Notes under the pieces: generated by a model | What the model saw: only the letters and a program-made list of their open reading frames with translations | The model's database searches: none | Told to the model about the DNA's origin: nothing | NCBI RefSeq assembly: GCF_014203095.1 | Contig: NZ_JACHIG010000012.1 | Span: 1-64,000, forward strand | Reading direction: 5' to 3' | Length of the DNA: 64,000 nucleotides | DNA from: Prosthecobacter vanneervenii | GTDB lineage: Bacteria > Verrucomicrobiota > Verrucomicrobiia > Verrucomicrobiales > Verrucomicrobiaceae | Made by a program: the position numbers and the translations under genes | Part shown: piece by piece, positions 1 through 9,094 of the stretch | Layout: every line of letters starts with the position of its first letter | How positions within the stretch are numbered: position 1 is the first letter of the stretch

Positions 1-196
1 TTCAACTTCAATCGAATTGTAGGACGTCCTCCAGCCATGCTGGTATCCTAGCACCTTTCCTTGTTTTGAAAAGAACTAACCTAACACAACACTAGGATAA
101 AATCATATGTCGATTTTAGACGTCAAGCCTGCAAATTCTCTCCTGAACAATTGCCCTGGCAACAAATACCTCGGCATCCTTGTCACGCCTCAGGGA
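1..196. other. Left-edge non-coding stretch
   Basis: No convincing coding frame was found on either strand. The only open frame here runs antisense through the next gene and has no homology-like features. The stretch is AT-richer than its neighbours and may be the 3' or promoter flank of a gene beyond the window edge. Confidence 0.4.
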
Positions 197-233
197 CAAA
201 AAGAAAGCCGGGGTCGCTTTCGCAAGCCCCGGC
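197..233 (-). terminator. Rho-independent terminator
   Basis: A GCCGGGG/CCCCGGC stem (207-213 with 227-233) is followed, on the minus strand, by a T-rich tract (complement of 197-206). It sits 25 bp after the stop of the tandem metal-binding gene and points the right way to end it. Confidence 0.8.
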
Positions 234-257
234 CCCGCTCGTTGTTGGTTGCGGTAG

Positions 258-776
258 TTATTTGATGTCACCAGCAAAGCCGGCGGCATTGAGGGCGGAC
301 GCCAGTTCAGACTTGGTGAACTCGCCCTCGACAGTAAATGATGTGGCCTTGGCGACGATGTCGCTCTTCGTGATGCCTGCGACGGTCTTCACCGCATCAG
401 CGGCGGCCACTTCGCATTTTTTGCAGCAGAGGTGCACTCCGGAAACGGTGGCCTTCGTCATCTTGGCTTCAGACTTGGCGGCAGCGGCGGGCTTGCTGGC
501 AGATTTGGAGGCGGATTCCTCGCCTTCGATCTTGCCGTAGTAACCTGCGGCGATGATCGCCTCGGCGGCCTTCTTCGCATCGCCCTTCTTCTTGGACACG
601 ATGGTCACCGTCTTGCCTTCGGGAGTCACGGTCACGTCGCTGAGTGAAGATGCAGCCTTGATGATGCCGTTGGTGCAGCTCTTGCAGCAGTTGTGCACGC
701 CCGTCATGACGAGCGTGGTTTCAGCACGTACGGATGCGGCAATGGCGAAGACAGAAAGCAAGGTGATTAATTTCAT
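258..776 (-). CDS. Exported tandem HMA-like (CCxxC) protein
   Basis: The 172-aa product has a signal peptide (residues 1-18, ending V-R-A) and two repeats resembling heavy-metal-associated domains. Each repeat starts GVHxCCKxC (C30-C31-C34 and C117-C118-C121) and ends in a short AAG(Y/F) segment. A Lys/Ala/Ser linker joins them at about 84-108. HMA domains usually bind Cu(I) or other soft metals through CxxC; here each motif is CCxxC. The start was chosen at 776 because AGGAGA lies 6 nt upstream (783-788); a longer frame to 818 lacks a signal peptide at its start. A periplasmic metal-binding or redox role is an inference. No copper ATPase is next to it. Confidence 0.75.
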   Translation of the reverse strand: MKLITLLSVFAIAASVRAETTLVMTGVHNCCKSCTNGIIKAASSLSDVTVTPEGKTVTIVSKKKGDAKKAAEAIIAAGYYGKIEGEESASKSASKPAAAAKSEAKMTKATVSGVHLCCKKCEVAAADAVKTVAGITKSDIVAKATSFTVEGEFTKSELASALNAAGFAGDIK

Positions 777-828
777 AAGCAATCTCCTAGACGATACGAC
801 AACTCGCTTTCTTTGCACAATCTAAATT

Positions 829-1851
829 TTAGCGCCGGATCGCGGTCATGAATCCACGTGCGATGATCGTATCATGATAATCACCAGGGGTGAATCCAGC
901 TTCATCCAGCATCTCTGCGTATTCACTCGTGCTGTAGCACTTGCCCTGCGTGGCATGCATCAGCAGGCACGAATACTCCGCCGTATGCAGCGGCCCCGTC
1001 TTGTCGGCATTGATGAACGCATCATGAATGATCAGCAGCCCGCCCACATGCAGCGCGGCATGAGAAACAGCCAGCAGCTTCTTCACCTCCGGCACGCCCC
1101 AGTCATGCAGCACATTGGAGAAAAGATGCACGTCACACCCCGCGGGCATGCCTTCAAACATGTTGCCCGTGGCCACGCTCACGCGATCTGCGCAGCCACG
1201 TTCCTCGATCAGCTTGCCCGCGATGCGATCCACCGGCGCCTGATCAAACGCGACACCTCTCATGTGCTGGTGCTGCGCCGTGATCGCACACGCATACACA
1301 CCCGACCCCGCCCCGATATCCAGCACACAGCTGCGCCCGGTCAGATCCAGCTTCTTTGCCAATGCCTGGGAGAGCAGCACCCCGCGACAGTCCATCGCGG
1401 CGGTAAACTTCCGCGCAAAATCCTCCTGCTCCATCGCCTTGTGCCAGTCAAAGGCCGCCTTGTCTCCGCTCCAGCCCGCAGGCTTGTCCGTGCGCAGCAC
1501 TTCCAGAAAATCGCGCGCGATGGGGCGATCATGCAGGGAGGCAAAATACGGCCGCACATCCCACACCGGCCCCGCGCACATAAACTCCCGCGCCACCTCC
1601 GTCGTGTGAAACACACCACCCACATTCCGCACCCAGTCATTCGCCGCAAAGAGCGTCATCATCGTGTCCGCCGGACGCTCCGTGAATCCAAAGTGCTCGC
1701 AGATCCCCGCCAGCGAAGATGGATTGGCCGATAGCCACGTGAAGAAATCCACGCTCAGCGCCGCCGTCACCATGTCAGCCCCATAGAGGCAGTCGCGATA
1801 ACGATAAATGCTGGTCGGATCAGTGGCAGGGGCGGAGGTCAGGTCGTGCAT
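829..1851 (-). CDS. SAM-dependent O-methyltransferase-like protein
   Basis: The 340-aa protein has the two-part build of class I O-methyltransferases with an N-terminal winged-helix dimerisation domain (about 1-110) and a C-terminal Rossmann domain. Motif I is visible as VLDIGAGSG near residue 186, followed by an acidic AFDQAP strand end, NVLHDW (motif IV region) and GGLLIIHDAF (motif V region). This is the layout of acetylserotonin/demethylspheroidene methyltransferases, which act on small hydroxylated molecules. The substrate cannot be told. It stands alone between a metal-binding gene and the M56 protease gene, all on the same strand, with no evident pathway partners. Confidence 0.75.
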   Translation of the reverse strand: MHDLTSAPATDPTSIYRYRDCLYGADMVTAALSVDFFTWLSANPSSLAGICEHFGFTERPADTMMTLFAANDWVRNVGGVFHTTEVAREFMCAGPVWDVRPYFASLHDRPIARDFLEVLRTDKPAGWSGDKAAFDWHKAMEQEDFARKFTAAMDCRGVLLSQALAKKLDLTGRSCVLDIGAGSGVYACAITAQHQHMRGVAFDQAPVDRIAGKLIEERGCADRVSVATGNMFEGMPAGCDVHLFSNVLHDWGVPEVKKLLAVSHAALHVGGLLIIHDAFINADKTGPLHTAEYSCLLMHATQGKCYSTSEYAEMLDEAGFTPGDYHDTIIARGFMTAIRR

Positions 1852-1907
1852 GGTGCCGCACCATGAATGACGAATCCCAAATCACCACTGCCGAATAATC
1901 GGTCACT

Positions 1908-4550
1908 TCATTTCTTCCCATCGTCAGACGGGTAAACCAGTCTGGCGGTGACAAAGATCACCCGAAAAACCTTTTCCTTCTCTGAGGGAATGCCGCTGAA
2001 AGCCACCGTCTGACCGTCCCAGATCTGCACTTGGGTCGTCATCAGTCTCTTCGCAGCAGGGATGAGGTCAGGAAACTGCAGGTTAACACTCAGGCTGCCG
2101 CTGCTCGATGTGATCTGCGGCCTCACGGCAAGCTGCCCGCCACCCAAAGCTGCCGGCATATCAAACACGGCTCTCTCGTCATGTTTCATGCTCCTGCCTG
2201 GCAGCGCATCCAGCAAGACTCCCGCCTTCCCCTTGATGCCTCCCTGCAGCGTCCGCCATTGAGCATCCGTCATCACGCCTGCCGCAGAAAAGACATGCCT
2301 CACCTCCGGCGGTGCCTGCCTGATGGACACGGGGGCGGCTCCCGGCTCGCGGATCCATGTCGATTTTTCAGGATTCCATTCGCCCAAAATCTTGCCGTCC
2401 TCCACTTCAGCCACGTGCACATCGACCTTGATTGACACCGCTTTGTCTCCGCCCGCAGTCATGCTTTTCAGCAGCAGCTGCTCGATAAGGTCGAGATTTT
2501 TGCGCGTGTTTTGGACAGTCAGCTTGCCATCCGCCAGCACCGCATTGGCTCCCTGAGGAAAGTCCACCCCCTTGGCTTCCAGGTATTCCGCTGGCTTTTT
2601 ACCATCTCCAAATCCGACTGGCACAAGGTAAACACGCCGGGGCAGTTCAGCCGTCTTCTTTTCAGCGTCCTTCTCATCAGTCACATTACTTCCCTGACTC
2701 GCTGGCGGAGCCATCCCCATAGTCGAGGAAAAACTGCCCCCACGGCCGCCACGTGGATCGATCGTATTGGCAGTGATGAGCACCGTGACCGGTCGTTTCG
2801 AATTTGGAAGATGCAGCAGCAGCGTCTCCCCGCTGGCCAGCGCTGCCTTGCCACCCACGCTGTGGATGCGTACCTTTCCCCAGTCGGCATCGCTCATGCC
2901 TTTCGGCAACCACACGTCGTTTGCATCCGGATCGATCCCAAGACTGGCCGTGGTTTCAATGATCGCTTTCCCCCTCACAGGTGATTTGGCGAGAAGCTCG
3001 ATGTGCATTCCCACATACTTCTGATCTCCGCTCAGCTTCCCGTCTGGCAAAACCTTGGGCTGCACCTCGCGTGTCACCTCAATGATCGCATTCTGATCAA
3101 ATCGGGTCGTCACATTCGGAGAAGTCAGCAGATCAATTCCCTTCAGCACACTGAAAGTGCCCATGAGCGCCTGCAAATCAGCATTTGAAAGAATGCTCTG
3201 ATGAATGCCAAAAAAACGATCAGCCTGAACCATCTTGCAGTTGAAGTGCACCATCATAAGGCGCTGATTGAGTACTTCGATGGCCCGTTCCACCTTCTCC
3301 ATATGGGCCGGCGTATTCCGCACGATGAGCTGTGAAGTCCTCGGATCGTATACTGCTGATGCCCCCGGCGGAAACAGCACGCCTTTCTCTTCCAGCAGTT
3401 GGCGGGCGGTCTTCCGAGGAGCAGGGGCAGGCGGCGTTTCCCCCGGTGCAAAAGGATATGCATGTGCCGCTTCAGCATCCAGAAAACCATGTGTTACCGT
3501 GTATCTCCGCGTGCGCATGGCCCCATCATCTCCCGCCTTCACCGCTTCCTGCGCTGCCGCAGTCGCAATCCCAAACGACGCTGCAATCATCGGCGCAATC
3601 ACTGCGAATGCGAGACACCCCAGCACAAACAGCGCCCCCGCCTTTTTCCTCACGCCACGCGCCTCCATCAGCGCCACCAGTCTGGCCTTCAGCCGCCGTG
3701 CGGGCCGCGAATACGCGATCGGCATCACGCACGCCTGCTGCGCCACCGGCTTCGCAGCCCAGGCCAGCAGAAAGTCCGCATAGGCCGTAGTCTCACGCTT
3801 TCCCCCCACCGCGGCGGCATCACACATTTCCTCACGGGCCCGCGCATATTCCTCCATCAGCGCATGCACAAAAGGGTTCCACCACTGGCAGGCGCGCACA
3901 ATGTTTTGCAGCAGCGCCACCACCGTGTCATGCAGCCGCAGGTGCTCGGCCTCATGCCGCAGCAGCCAGCTCCACTCACGAGGCGTGAGCGTTTGAAACG
4001 CCGAGGCCGGAACAGCGATCACCGGGAAAAACCAGCCCGCCACACAGGGCGTGCCTTCGCCTTCAAACACGCTGATGCGTTCATAGGGCACTCCCGTCGG
4101 CAGCCCGCTCATTTCAGACTGCGTGGGCTCTCGCAGCCGCCACGCCCACAGCTGCACCCGCACGGTCTGGTACAGCAGCCTCATCAGCACAGCCGCCGCG
4201 ATGATCCACACAAACCAACGGATCCCCCTCACTACCTCATTCACATCCCAGCTTCTCACCTGCGGCGCTGCATCCACCGCCAGCACCTTCGCCGGTGCCA
4301 CGCTCACCCGCCAGTCCGCCTTGAAAGTCTCCCGGATCGGCGTCCACACCGGCACAGGCTTTTGCGGTGGAAACAGATCCTCCATCCCGATGTTGAAAGG
4401 TGTATAGAGGCACATCAGCACCGCCAGATTCGCCAGGATGCAGCGCCTCAGCGCATCGCGGATCACAAACCGCACCAGCAGCCACGCCGCTGCTCCAATC
4501 ACCAGGCTGTGCACCACGTAATTTAGACACGCGATCGTCTCCGCATTCAT
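1908..4550 (-). CDS. M56 (BlaR1/MecR1-like) sensor metalloprotease with secretin-like repeats
   Basis: The 880-aa protein starts with membrane helices (about 11-30, 37-54, 105-125), followed by a cytosolic zinc protease motif H199-E-A-E-H203 in the LLRHEAEHLRLHD context, typical of peptidase M56. A further helix lies near 308-330. The long C-terminal part is periplasmic and has no penicillin-binding domain. Instead it holds two copies of a secretin/STN-like unit (near 390 and 663), each with GV(L/D)FPxGAxAV and then a short strand ending (V/Q)NT. Family proteins sense an external signal and cleave a BlaI-type repressor. The start overlaps the stop of the blaI-like gene by 4 bp, so the two are co-transcribed. 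The ligand is unknown; beta-lactams are not implied. Confidence 0.85.
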   Translation of the reverse strand: MNAETIACLNYVVHSLVIGAAAWLLVRFVIRDALRRCILANLAVLMCLYTPFNIGMEDLFPPQKPVPVWTPIRETFKADWRVSVAPAKVLAVDAAPQVRSWDVNEVVRGIRWFVWIIAAAVLMRLLYQTVRVQLWAWRLREPTQSEMSGLPTGVPYERISVFEGEGTPCVAGWFFPVIAVPASAFQTLTPREWSWLLRHEAEHLRLHDTVVALLQNIVRACQWWNPFVHALMEEYARAREEMCDAAAVGGKRETTAYADFLLAWAAKPVAQQACVMPIAYSRPARRLKARLVALMEARGVRKKAGALFVLGCLAFAVIAPMIAASFGIATAAAQEAVKAGDDGAMRTRRYTVTHGFLDAEAAHAYPFAPGETPPAPAPRKTARQLLEEKGVLFPPGASAVYDPRTSQLIVRNTPAHMEKVERAIEVLNQRLMMVHFNCKMVQADRFFGIHQSILSNADLQALMGTFSVLKGIDLLTSPNVTTRFDQNAIIEVTREVQPKVLPDGKLSGDQKYVGMHIELLAKSPVRGKAIIETTASLGIDPDANDVWLPKGMSDADWGKVRIHSVGGKAALASGETLLLHLPNSKRPVTVLITANTIDPRGGRGGSFSSTMGMAPPASQGSNVTDEKDAEKKTAELPRRVYLVPVGFGDGKKPAEYLEAKGVDFPQGANAVLADGKLTVQNTRKNLDLIEQLLLKSMTAGGDKAVSIKVDVHVAEVEDGKILGEWNPEKSTWIREPGAAPVSIRQAPPEVRHVFSAAGVMTDAQWRTLQGGIKGKAGVLLDALPGRSMKHDERAVFDMPAALGGGQLAVRPQITSSSGSLSVNLQFPDLIPAAKRLMTTQVQIWDGQTVAFSGIPSEKEKVFRVIFVTARLVYPSDDGKK

Positions 4551-4951
4551 GGCTCGTCTCCTTTCTTCGCACTGCTCCCACGCACCAGCTTTCGCAGTTC
4601 CACCAGTTCCTCCTCGGAGATGTCACCGCTCTCCACCAGGCAGCGCACCAGCGCCAGATTGCTCCCGCCAAAAAAGCGCTGCTTCAGATCTGCCAGCACG
4701 CTCGTCCTTCCCTTCTGCTCGGCCACCGCAGGCTCGTAGGCATGGCTGCGGCTGGAGTCATCACGGCTGATCCACCCCTTCGCCTCCAGCCGCGTCAGCT
4801 GTGTCTGCAGCGTGTTGCGCGTCACCGGTTCGCTGCGCCCTTGATTCACCGCTTCCAGCAGTTCCAGCACGCTTGCCGGATGCTTTTTCCAGAGAATGTC
4901 CATCAGCGCCTGCTCGGCGGCGGACAGTGGCGGGAGTGATTTTTTAGCCAT
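4547..4951 (-). CDS. BlaI/MecI/CopY-family transcriptional repressor
   Basis: The 134-aa protein begins PPLSAAEQALMDILWKK and continues with a winged helix (residues about 5-75, including RNTLQTQLTRLEAKGW), the classic BlaI/MecI DNA-binding fold, and then a C-terminal dimerisation segment. Such repressors are cleaved by an M56 partner, which is the next gene downstream with a 4-bp overlap. The start at 4951 matches the family N-terminus; the longer frame to 4993 would put the start inside the inverted repeats taken to be the operator. Autorepression is likely. Confidence 0.88.
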   Translation of the reverse strand: MAKKSLPPLSAAEQALMDILWKKHPASVLELLEAVNQGRSEPVTRNTLQTQLTRLEAKGWISRDDSSRSHAYEPAVAEQKGRTSVLADLKQRFFGGSNLALVRCLVESGDISEEELVELRKLVRGSSAKKGDEP

Positions 4952-4966
4952 ATTTCGCGAGTTTGA

Positions 4967-5003
4967 CGACATTTGTCGGATTTGTCGATTCAAAAATACG
5001 ACA
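4967..5003. promoter_or_regulatory. Candidate BlaI-family operator
   Basis: Directly upstream of the blaI-like start are two dyads made of the same half-site: CGACA-TT-TGTCG (4967-4978) and TGTCG-N11-CGACA (4983-4987 with 4999-5003). BlaI-family operators are dyads of (T)ACA/TGT(A) type, so these fit as autoregulatory sites. Binding is an inference from position and symmetry. Confidence 0.6.
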
Positions 5004-5098
5004 CATGTAGGACTTCACACCAATCACCATCCGAATGATGAATTCCGCCCACGCCGCCCGTTGACTTGCCTCCCATCTCCTGACAGCATCGCCCCGCC

Positions 5099-6583
5099 AT
5101 GTCCACTCCCGCACCCAAATTCACCCTCACTCATTGGCTGATCATCCTCATCGCCAGCATCGGCTTCCTGTTCGACACCTACGAGCTGCTCATGACGCCC
5201 CTCGTCGCAGCCCCCGCCATTGCCGAGCTGCTCAAGGTCCTGCCGAGCGATCCCTCCGTCACTGAATGGGTCGGCAAGCTGCTCTGGATCGCCGCGCTCT
5301 GTGGCGGTGTCTTCGGTCTCCTCGGCGGCTGGCTGGTCGATAAATTTGGCCGCAAGACCATCATGGCGCTGAGCATCTTCATCTACTCCTTCTCTCCCTT
5401 CTGCGCCGCCTTCGCCACCTCCCTGCCCGTCTTCATCTTCTTCCGCTGCACCACTTTCATTGGAGTGTGCGTGGAGTTCGTCGCCGCCATCACTTGGCTG
5501 GCGGAGGTCTTTGAGGACAAGCACCAGAAGGAAAAATGGCTCGGCATCACCCAGGCCTGCGCCTCTCTGGGCGGCGTGTTCGTCACCATGGTCAGCGTGT
5601 GGATCAGCAAAAATCTCGACACCCTTCCTCATTGGGGACTGCCCGCTGGCAGCACCGGCATCGGCGCCTGGCGCTACACTCTGATGTCCGGCATCCTGCC
5701 CGCCATCCCCATCGCGCTCATGCTGCCCTTCGTGCCTGAGTCCAAGGTGTGGAAGGACAAAAAAATCGCCGGCACTCTCAAGCGCCCCAGCTTCGGCGCT
5801 CTTTTCTCCTCCGAGCTTCGCCGCGTCACGCTCGTCACCACCATCCTCTCCGCCTGCGCCTACGGCATCGCCTTCGGTGCGTTGCAGGTCACCGTGGCCC
5901 GCGTGACACCCGGCCTGCCTGAGCTGAAAGCCGAGGCCGGCCAGCTCGCCGCCCTGAAAAAGACCGACATGGAAATCAGCGCCAAGCTGAAAGCCCCCGG
6001 CCTCGACGATGCCGCCAAAGGCGCGCTCAAAGCCGAGATGAAGGCCAACTTCGACAAGCAGAAGCCCGTCAATGCCAAGGTCAAGGCCATGAGCGATAAG
6101 GTCCAGTTCCATCAGGAAATGGGCGGCCTCGTTGGCCGAGTGCTGCTCGCCGTCCTGCTCATCGTGGGCATGAGCCGTGTGGCGCTGCTCAAGGTCTTCC
6201 AGATCCCCGCGCTCTTCATTCTGCCGGTCACCTACTTCGTCCTCTTTAAAGACGGTGGCCAGGCCTTCCTCTGGGGCTACGCCATCTGCGGCCTCGTCAC
6301 CGTGGCCCAGTTCAGCTACTTCGGCGAATACCTGCCCAAAGTCTTCCCCATGCACCTGCGCGGTACCGGCGGCAGCTTCGCCACCAATGTCGGCGGCCGC
6401 ATGATCGGCACCTGCATGGCCACGCTGAACACCAGCTGGCTCGCCCCCATGCTCGCTGGTGGTCCGCAGGCGGTGAAGCCCATGCACGTCGCCATGGCCG
6501 CAGGCTACATCGCCACCGCCATGGCCGTCATCGCCCTCGTCGTCGGCTTCATGCTGCCGGAGCCGAAGGCTGAAGAAGGCTGA
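5099..6583 (+). CDS. MFS transporter
   Basis: The 494-aa membrane protein has the sugar-porter/aromatic-acid-type major facilitator layout: helix 1 with GFLFDTYEL, the loop 2-3 signature GWLVDKFGRK near residue 80, and a paired set of helices after a long central hydrophilic stretch (about 270-345, Lys/Ala rich). The late FGEYLPKVFPMHLRGTGGSF motif resembles the loop 10-11 region of metabolite:proton symporters. The substrate is unknown. The central loop is longer than usual and probably cytosolic. A small membrane-protein gene follows 15 bp downstream. Confidence 0.85.
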   Translation: MSTPAPKFTLTHWLIILIASIGFLFDTYELLMTPLVAAPAIAELLKVLPSDPSVTEWVGKLLWIAALCGGVFGLLGGWLVDKFGRKTIMALSIFIYSFSPFCAAFATSLPVFIFFRCTTFIGVCVEFVAAITWLAEVFEDKHQKEKWLGITQACASLGGVFVTMVSVWISKNLDTLPHWGLPAGSTGIGAWRYTLMSGILPAIPIALMLPFVPESKVWKDKKIAGTLKRPSFGALFSSELRRVTLVTTILSACAYGIAFGALQVTVARVTPGLPELKAEAGQLAALKKTDMEISAKLKAPGLDDAAKGALKAEMKANFDKQKPVNAKVKAMSDKVQFHQEMGGLVGRVLLAVLLIVGMSRVALLKVFQIPALFILPVTYFVLFKDGGQAFLWGYAICGLVTVAQFSYFGEYLPKVFPMHLRGTGGSFATNVGGRMIGTCMATLNTSWLAPMLAGGPQAVKPMHVAMAAGYIATAMAVIALVVGFMLPEPKAEEG

Positions 6584-6598
6584 TCCATCCCCGGGTCT

Positions 6599-6859
6599 AT
6601 GTCCAAAGCCCTGCTCTTTGGCGTCCTGCTTCTGAGCGGGTTTTGGACACTGCTCGCGTCCCGTGCATCATCGCCTGATTACAGGGCGCTGTTCTGGCAG
6701 ATTCTGCCCTTTGCTGCTGTCCACGCAGGGCTCGCAGTTTACTTGATCAGGCGTGCCCCTTTTTGGAGGAAATGTTGCCTCGTTGTTTTTTCCTATCTTG
6801 CGCTCCTTTCGTTTTTGGAACTGACCCTCCGGGTTTGGTTCCACTTCAGGCTCTTTTGA
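6599..6859 (+). CDS. Small hypothetical membrane protein
   Basis: The 86-aa product is hydrophobic with three predicted membrane segments (about 4-20, 32-50 and 59-77). It begins 15 bp after the MFS stop on the same strand, so it could be co-transcribed. No family was recognised and no clear ribosome-binding site precedes it. An overlapping antisense frame is less plausible because it has no membrane or domain pattern. Confidence 0.5.
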   Translation: MSKALLFGVLLLSGFWTLLASRASSPDYRALFWQILPFAAVHAGLAVYLIRRAPFWRKCCLVVFSYLALLSFLELTLRVWFHFRLF

Positions 6860-6917
6860 GAATCTCAGCCACTGAGCTTTGAACAACTCCTCATCATTAC
6901 GGCGTACCCCTCCCGCC

Positions 6918-7823
6918 ATGATTCGCTCCCTTCTCACCCTCGTCGTCTGCCTCGCCGCCCTCCACCTTCACGCCGAGGACAAGGACGACGGCAAGCTCCG
7001 CATCGTCGTCTTCGGCGCGCATCCAGACGATGCCGAGTACAAAACCGCAGGCACCGCCGTCAAATGGGCGCGCCTGGGCCATCATGTGAAGCTCGTCTCC
7101 GTCACCAATGGCGACATCGGCCACTGGAAAGAAGCCGGCGGCCCACTGGCCCTGCGCCGCGCGGCCGAGGTCAAAGCCTGCGCCCAGAAGCTCGGCGTCA
7201 CCTCCCAGGTCCTCGACATCCACGATGGGGAGCTGCTTCCTTCTCTGGAAAACCGCAAGCTCATCACCCGCATCATCCGCGAGTGGAAGGCCGACATCGT
7301 CATCGCCCACCGCCCGTGGGACTACCACCCCGACCACCGCTATGTCGGCGTCCTTCTACAAGACGCCGCCTTCATGGTCACCGTCCCCTTCATCTGCCCG
7401 GAGATCCCGCCGCTGAAAAAGAACCCCGTCTTCCTCTACTCCAGCGACGGCTTCCAGAAACCCTACCCTTTCACCCCGGACATCGCCGTCAGCGTGGACG
7501 ACTCCTTTGAGCAAAAGCTCGACGGCCTCCACGAGCTCACCTCCCAGGCCTACGAAGGCGGTGCCAGCGGCTCTGCCGAATACGTCGAAAAAGAAGTCCC
7601 GCCCGCCGCCGATGAAACCGCACGCCGCGCCTGGCTCAAACGCCGCTGGGGTGCCCGCCAGAGCAGCGAAGCCGAAAAATTCCGCGACCTCCTCATCAAG
7701 CTCTACGGCGAAGAAAAAGGCAAAGCCGTGAAGTACGCCGAGACCTTCGAAGTCTGCGAATACGGCCGCCGTCCCAGCCCCACCGAGATCAAACAGCTCT
7801 TCCCTTTCTACGATCAGAAGTAA
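6918..7823 (+). CDS. Exported PIG-L (LmbE-like) deacetylase
   Basis: The 301-aa protein has a signal peptide (1-19) and the LmbE-like signature AHPDD with Glu near residue 40, followed by the second metal/active-site region HRPWDYHPDHR. PIG-L enzymes are zinc-dependent N-deacetylases of GlcNAc-type groups; in Verrucomicrobiota and Planctomycetota, exported members are common beside polysaccharide degradation genes. The start at 6918 places the signal peptide at the N-terminus; a frame opening at 6879 would add 13 residues without function. Substrate unknown. Confidence 0.85.
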   Translation: MIRSLLTLVVCLAALHLHAEDKDDGKLRIVVFGAHPDDAEYKTAGTAVKWARLGHHVKLVSVTNGDIGHWKEAGGPLALRRAAEVKACAQKLGVTSQVLDIHDGELLPSLENRKLITRIIREWKADIVIAHRPWDYHPDHRYVGVLLQDAAFMVTVPFICPEIPPLKKNPVFLYSSDGFQKPYPFTPDIAVSVDDSFEQKLDGLHELTSQAYEGGASGSAEYVEKEVPPAADETARRAWLKRRWGARQSSEAEKFRDLLIKLYGEEKGKAVKYAETFEVCEYGRRPSPTEIKQLFPFYDQK

Positions 7824-8131
7824 GGCCCGTTCACCGAATTTCGGAAGTTTCCTTCTCATCGCATTTCCACTGAGTTCCTCTTTAACAAAACCGTTTTCGA
7901 ACTCATCTCAGCCCTGAAAGGACTGGGGACTCAGCCAAGGGCGCTGCGAGGAACGAGCAAGCCCTGGGTTGTCCGCCAACAAATCCGGGAAAGCAAACCC
8001 AGCACTCCGCCACACTCAGCTTCCACCAGCAGCGTCTGCAACGAGCCCCGAAGCATGCCTGCTGCACAGGAAGTCCCGTCACCAAATCTACGTAGCGAGC
8101 CTGAACGCGCTCCATTCATTATCTCTTCATC
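7824..8131. other. Intergenic region between convergent genes
   Basis: No gene was recognised. A weak inverted repeat (CCAAGGGC / GCCCTGGG) lies at about 7935-7968. The 13-mer GCGAGGAACGAGC (7946-7958) recurs in the gene desert at 20943-20955. No clear terminator was seen. Confidence 0.4.
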
Positions 8132-8977
8132 TCACTTCAGCGTCTTAAACCGGGCCTGCAGCTTTTTCAGCGCCTCCTTGTTGTCCGCGTTTTTGCGAAC
8201 CAGCTCGCGCAGCAGCGTTGCTGCACGCATTTTATCTCCCGCATTCATCAAGTCTTCGGCATGGTTGGCCAGATCATTCTGCTGAGCGGAGAGCCCCGTC
8301 ATTGGCGTGCTCTGAGCCGCCTTGCTGGCATTGGCGCCTGCATGCCCGCCGAAGACATCCTCCACCTTCAGCCACGTGGCCTCTGAGCCATCCTCGGAGA
8401 CCGCCAGCCAGAAAAGCGCGCCGCCTTCACCACCCGCCTCCAGCACACGGCGGTTCGCCACCACCGCATCCACCTTCTGCACGATCCACGCATCCTTTTT
8501 CGCTCCCACTTCCAGCTCCTTGCCATTCCAGCGCATCTTCAGCTCAGCCACCTGGTTTCTGCCCACCCAGACGACGTTCTGCACATCCTGCGGGAAATTT
8601 TTCACGGGCTTGATCGCGGTGCCAGGCTCGGCCTTGAACTCGATCATTTCGCTGATGTTCACCGGCGTGATGTATTTCAGATCATCGCTCACAAAATACC
8701 ACGCGGCCCGCGTGTCGCTGAAAACAAGCTGGAAGACGCCCGCGTCCACAAAGGCATGGTCCTTGAACGCACCTTGATTCGTCCCGTCCGCCCTCACCGA
8801 AAAGAACTTCTCTCCGTCATAGCGCAGATGCTTCAGCGAGTTCGTGCCACGCAGATCCCACAGCACGTTCTGAATAGACGCCTCAAATTTCTCCACCTCA
8901 GGCCATTCTTTTTGCTGGCCGTATGCCAGGCCAGCGAGGGCGTAGAAGCAAAGCAAAACAGAGGGCAAAAATCTCAT
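8132..8977 (-). CDS. Hypothetical exported protein with TPR-like C-terminus
   Basis: The 281-aa product has a signal peptide (1-19, ending AYGQ) and a middle region rich in beta strands and Trp. Its last 40 residues (ANHAEDLMNAGDKMRAATL and onward) look like a single helical TPR-type hairpin. The open frame extends far upstream antisense to lysS; the ATG at 8977 is chosen because the signal peptide follows it. It is divergent from lysS across 117 bp. No family recognised. Confidence 0.65.
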   Translation of the reverse strand: MRFLPSVLLCFYALAGLAYGQQKEWPEVEKFEASIQNVLWDLRGTNSLKHLRYDGEKFFSVRADGTNQGAFKDHAFVDAGVFQLVFSDTRAAWYFVSDDLKYITPVNISEMIEFKAEPGTAIKPVKNFPQDVQNVVWVGRNQVAELKMRWNGKELEVGAKKDAWIVQKVDAVVANRRVLEAGGEGGALFWLAVSEDGSEATWLKVEDVFGGHAGANASKAAQSTPMTGLSAQQNDLANHAEDLMNAGDKMRAATLLRELVRKNADNKEALKKLQARFKTLK

Positions 8978-9094
8978 GGTGGCGGATTCTGGCATCCCGG
9001 ACCGCGTCTGGCAATCTCCAGGACCCCCGGCGGCATTTGCAGTGGCAAACCTCCCGGAACGGGCTATGAACACGGCCCCACTATCCGTACGACC

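Noticed and set aside
1908..4951. Beta-lactam resistance sensor (blaR1-blaI)
   Set aside because: The M56 protein lacks a penicillin-binding sensor domain and no beta-lactamase is adjacent.
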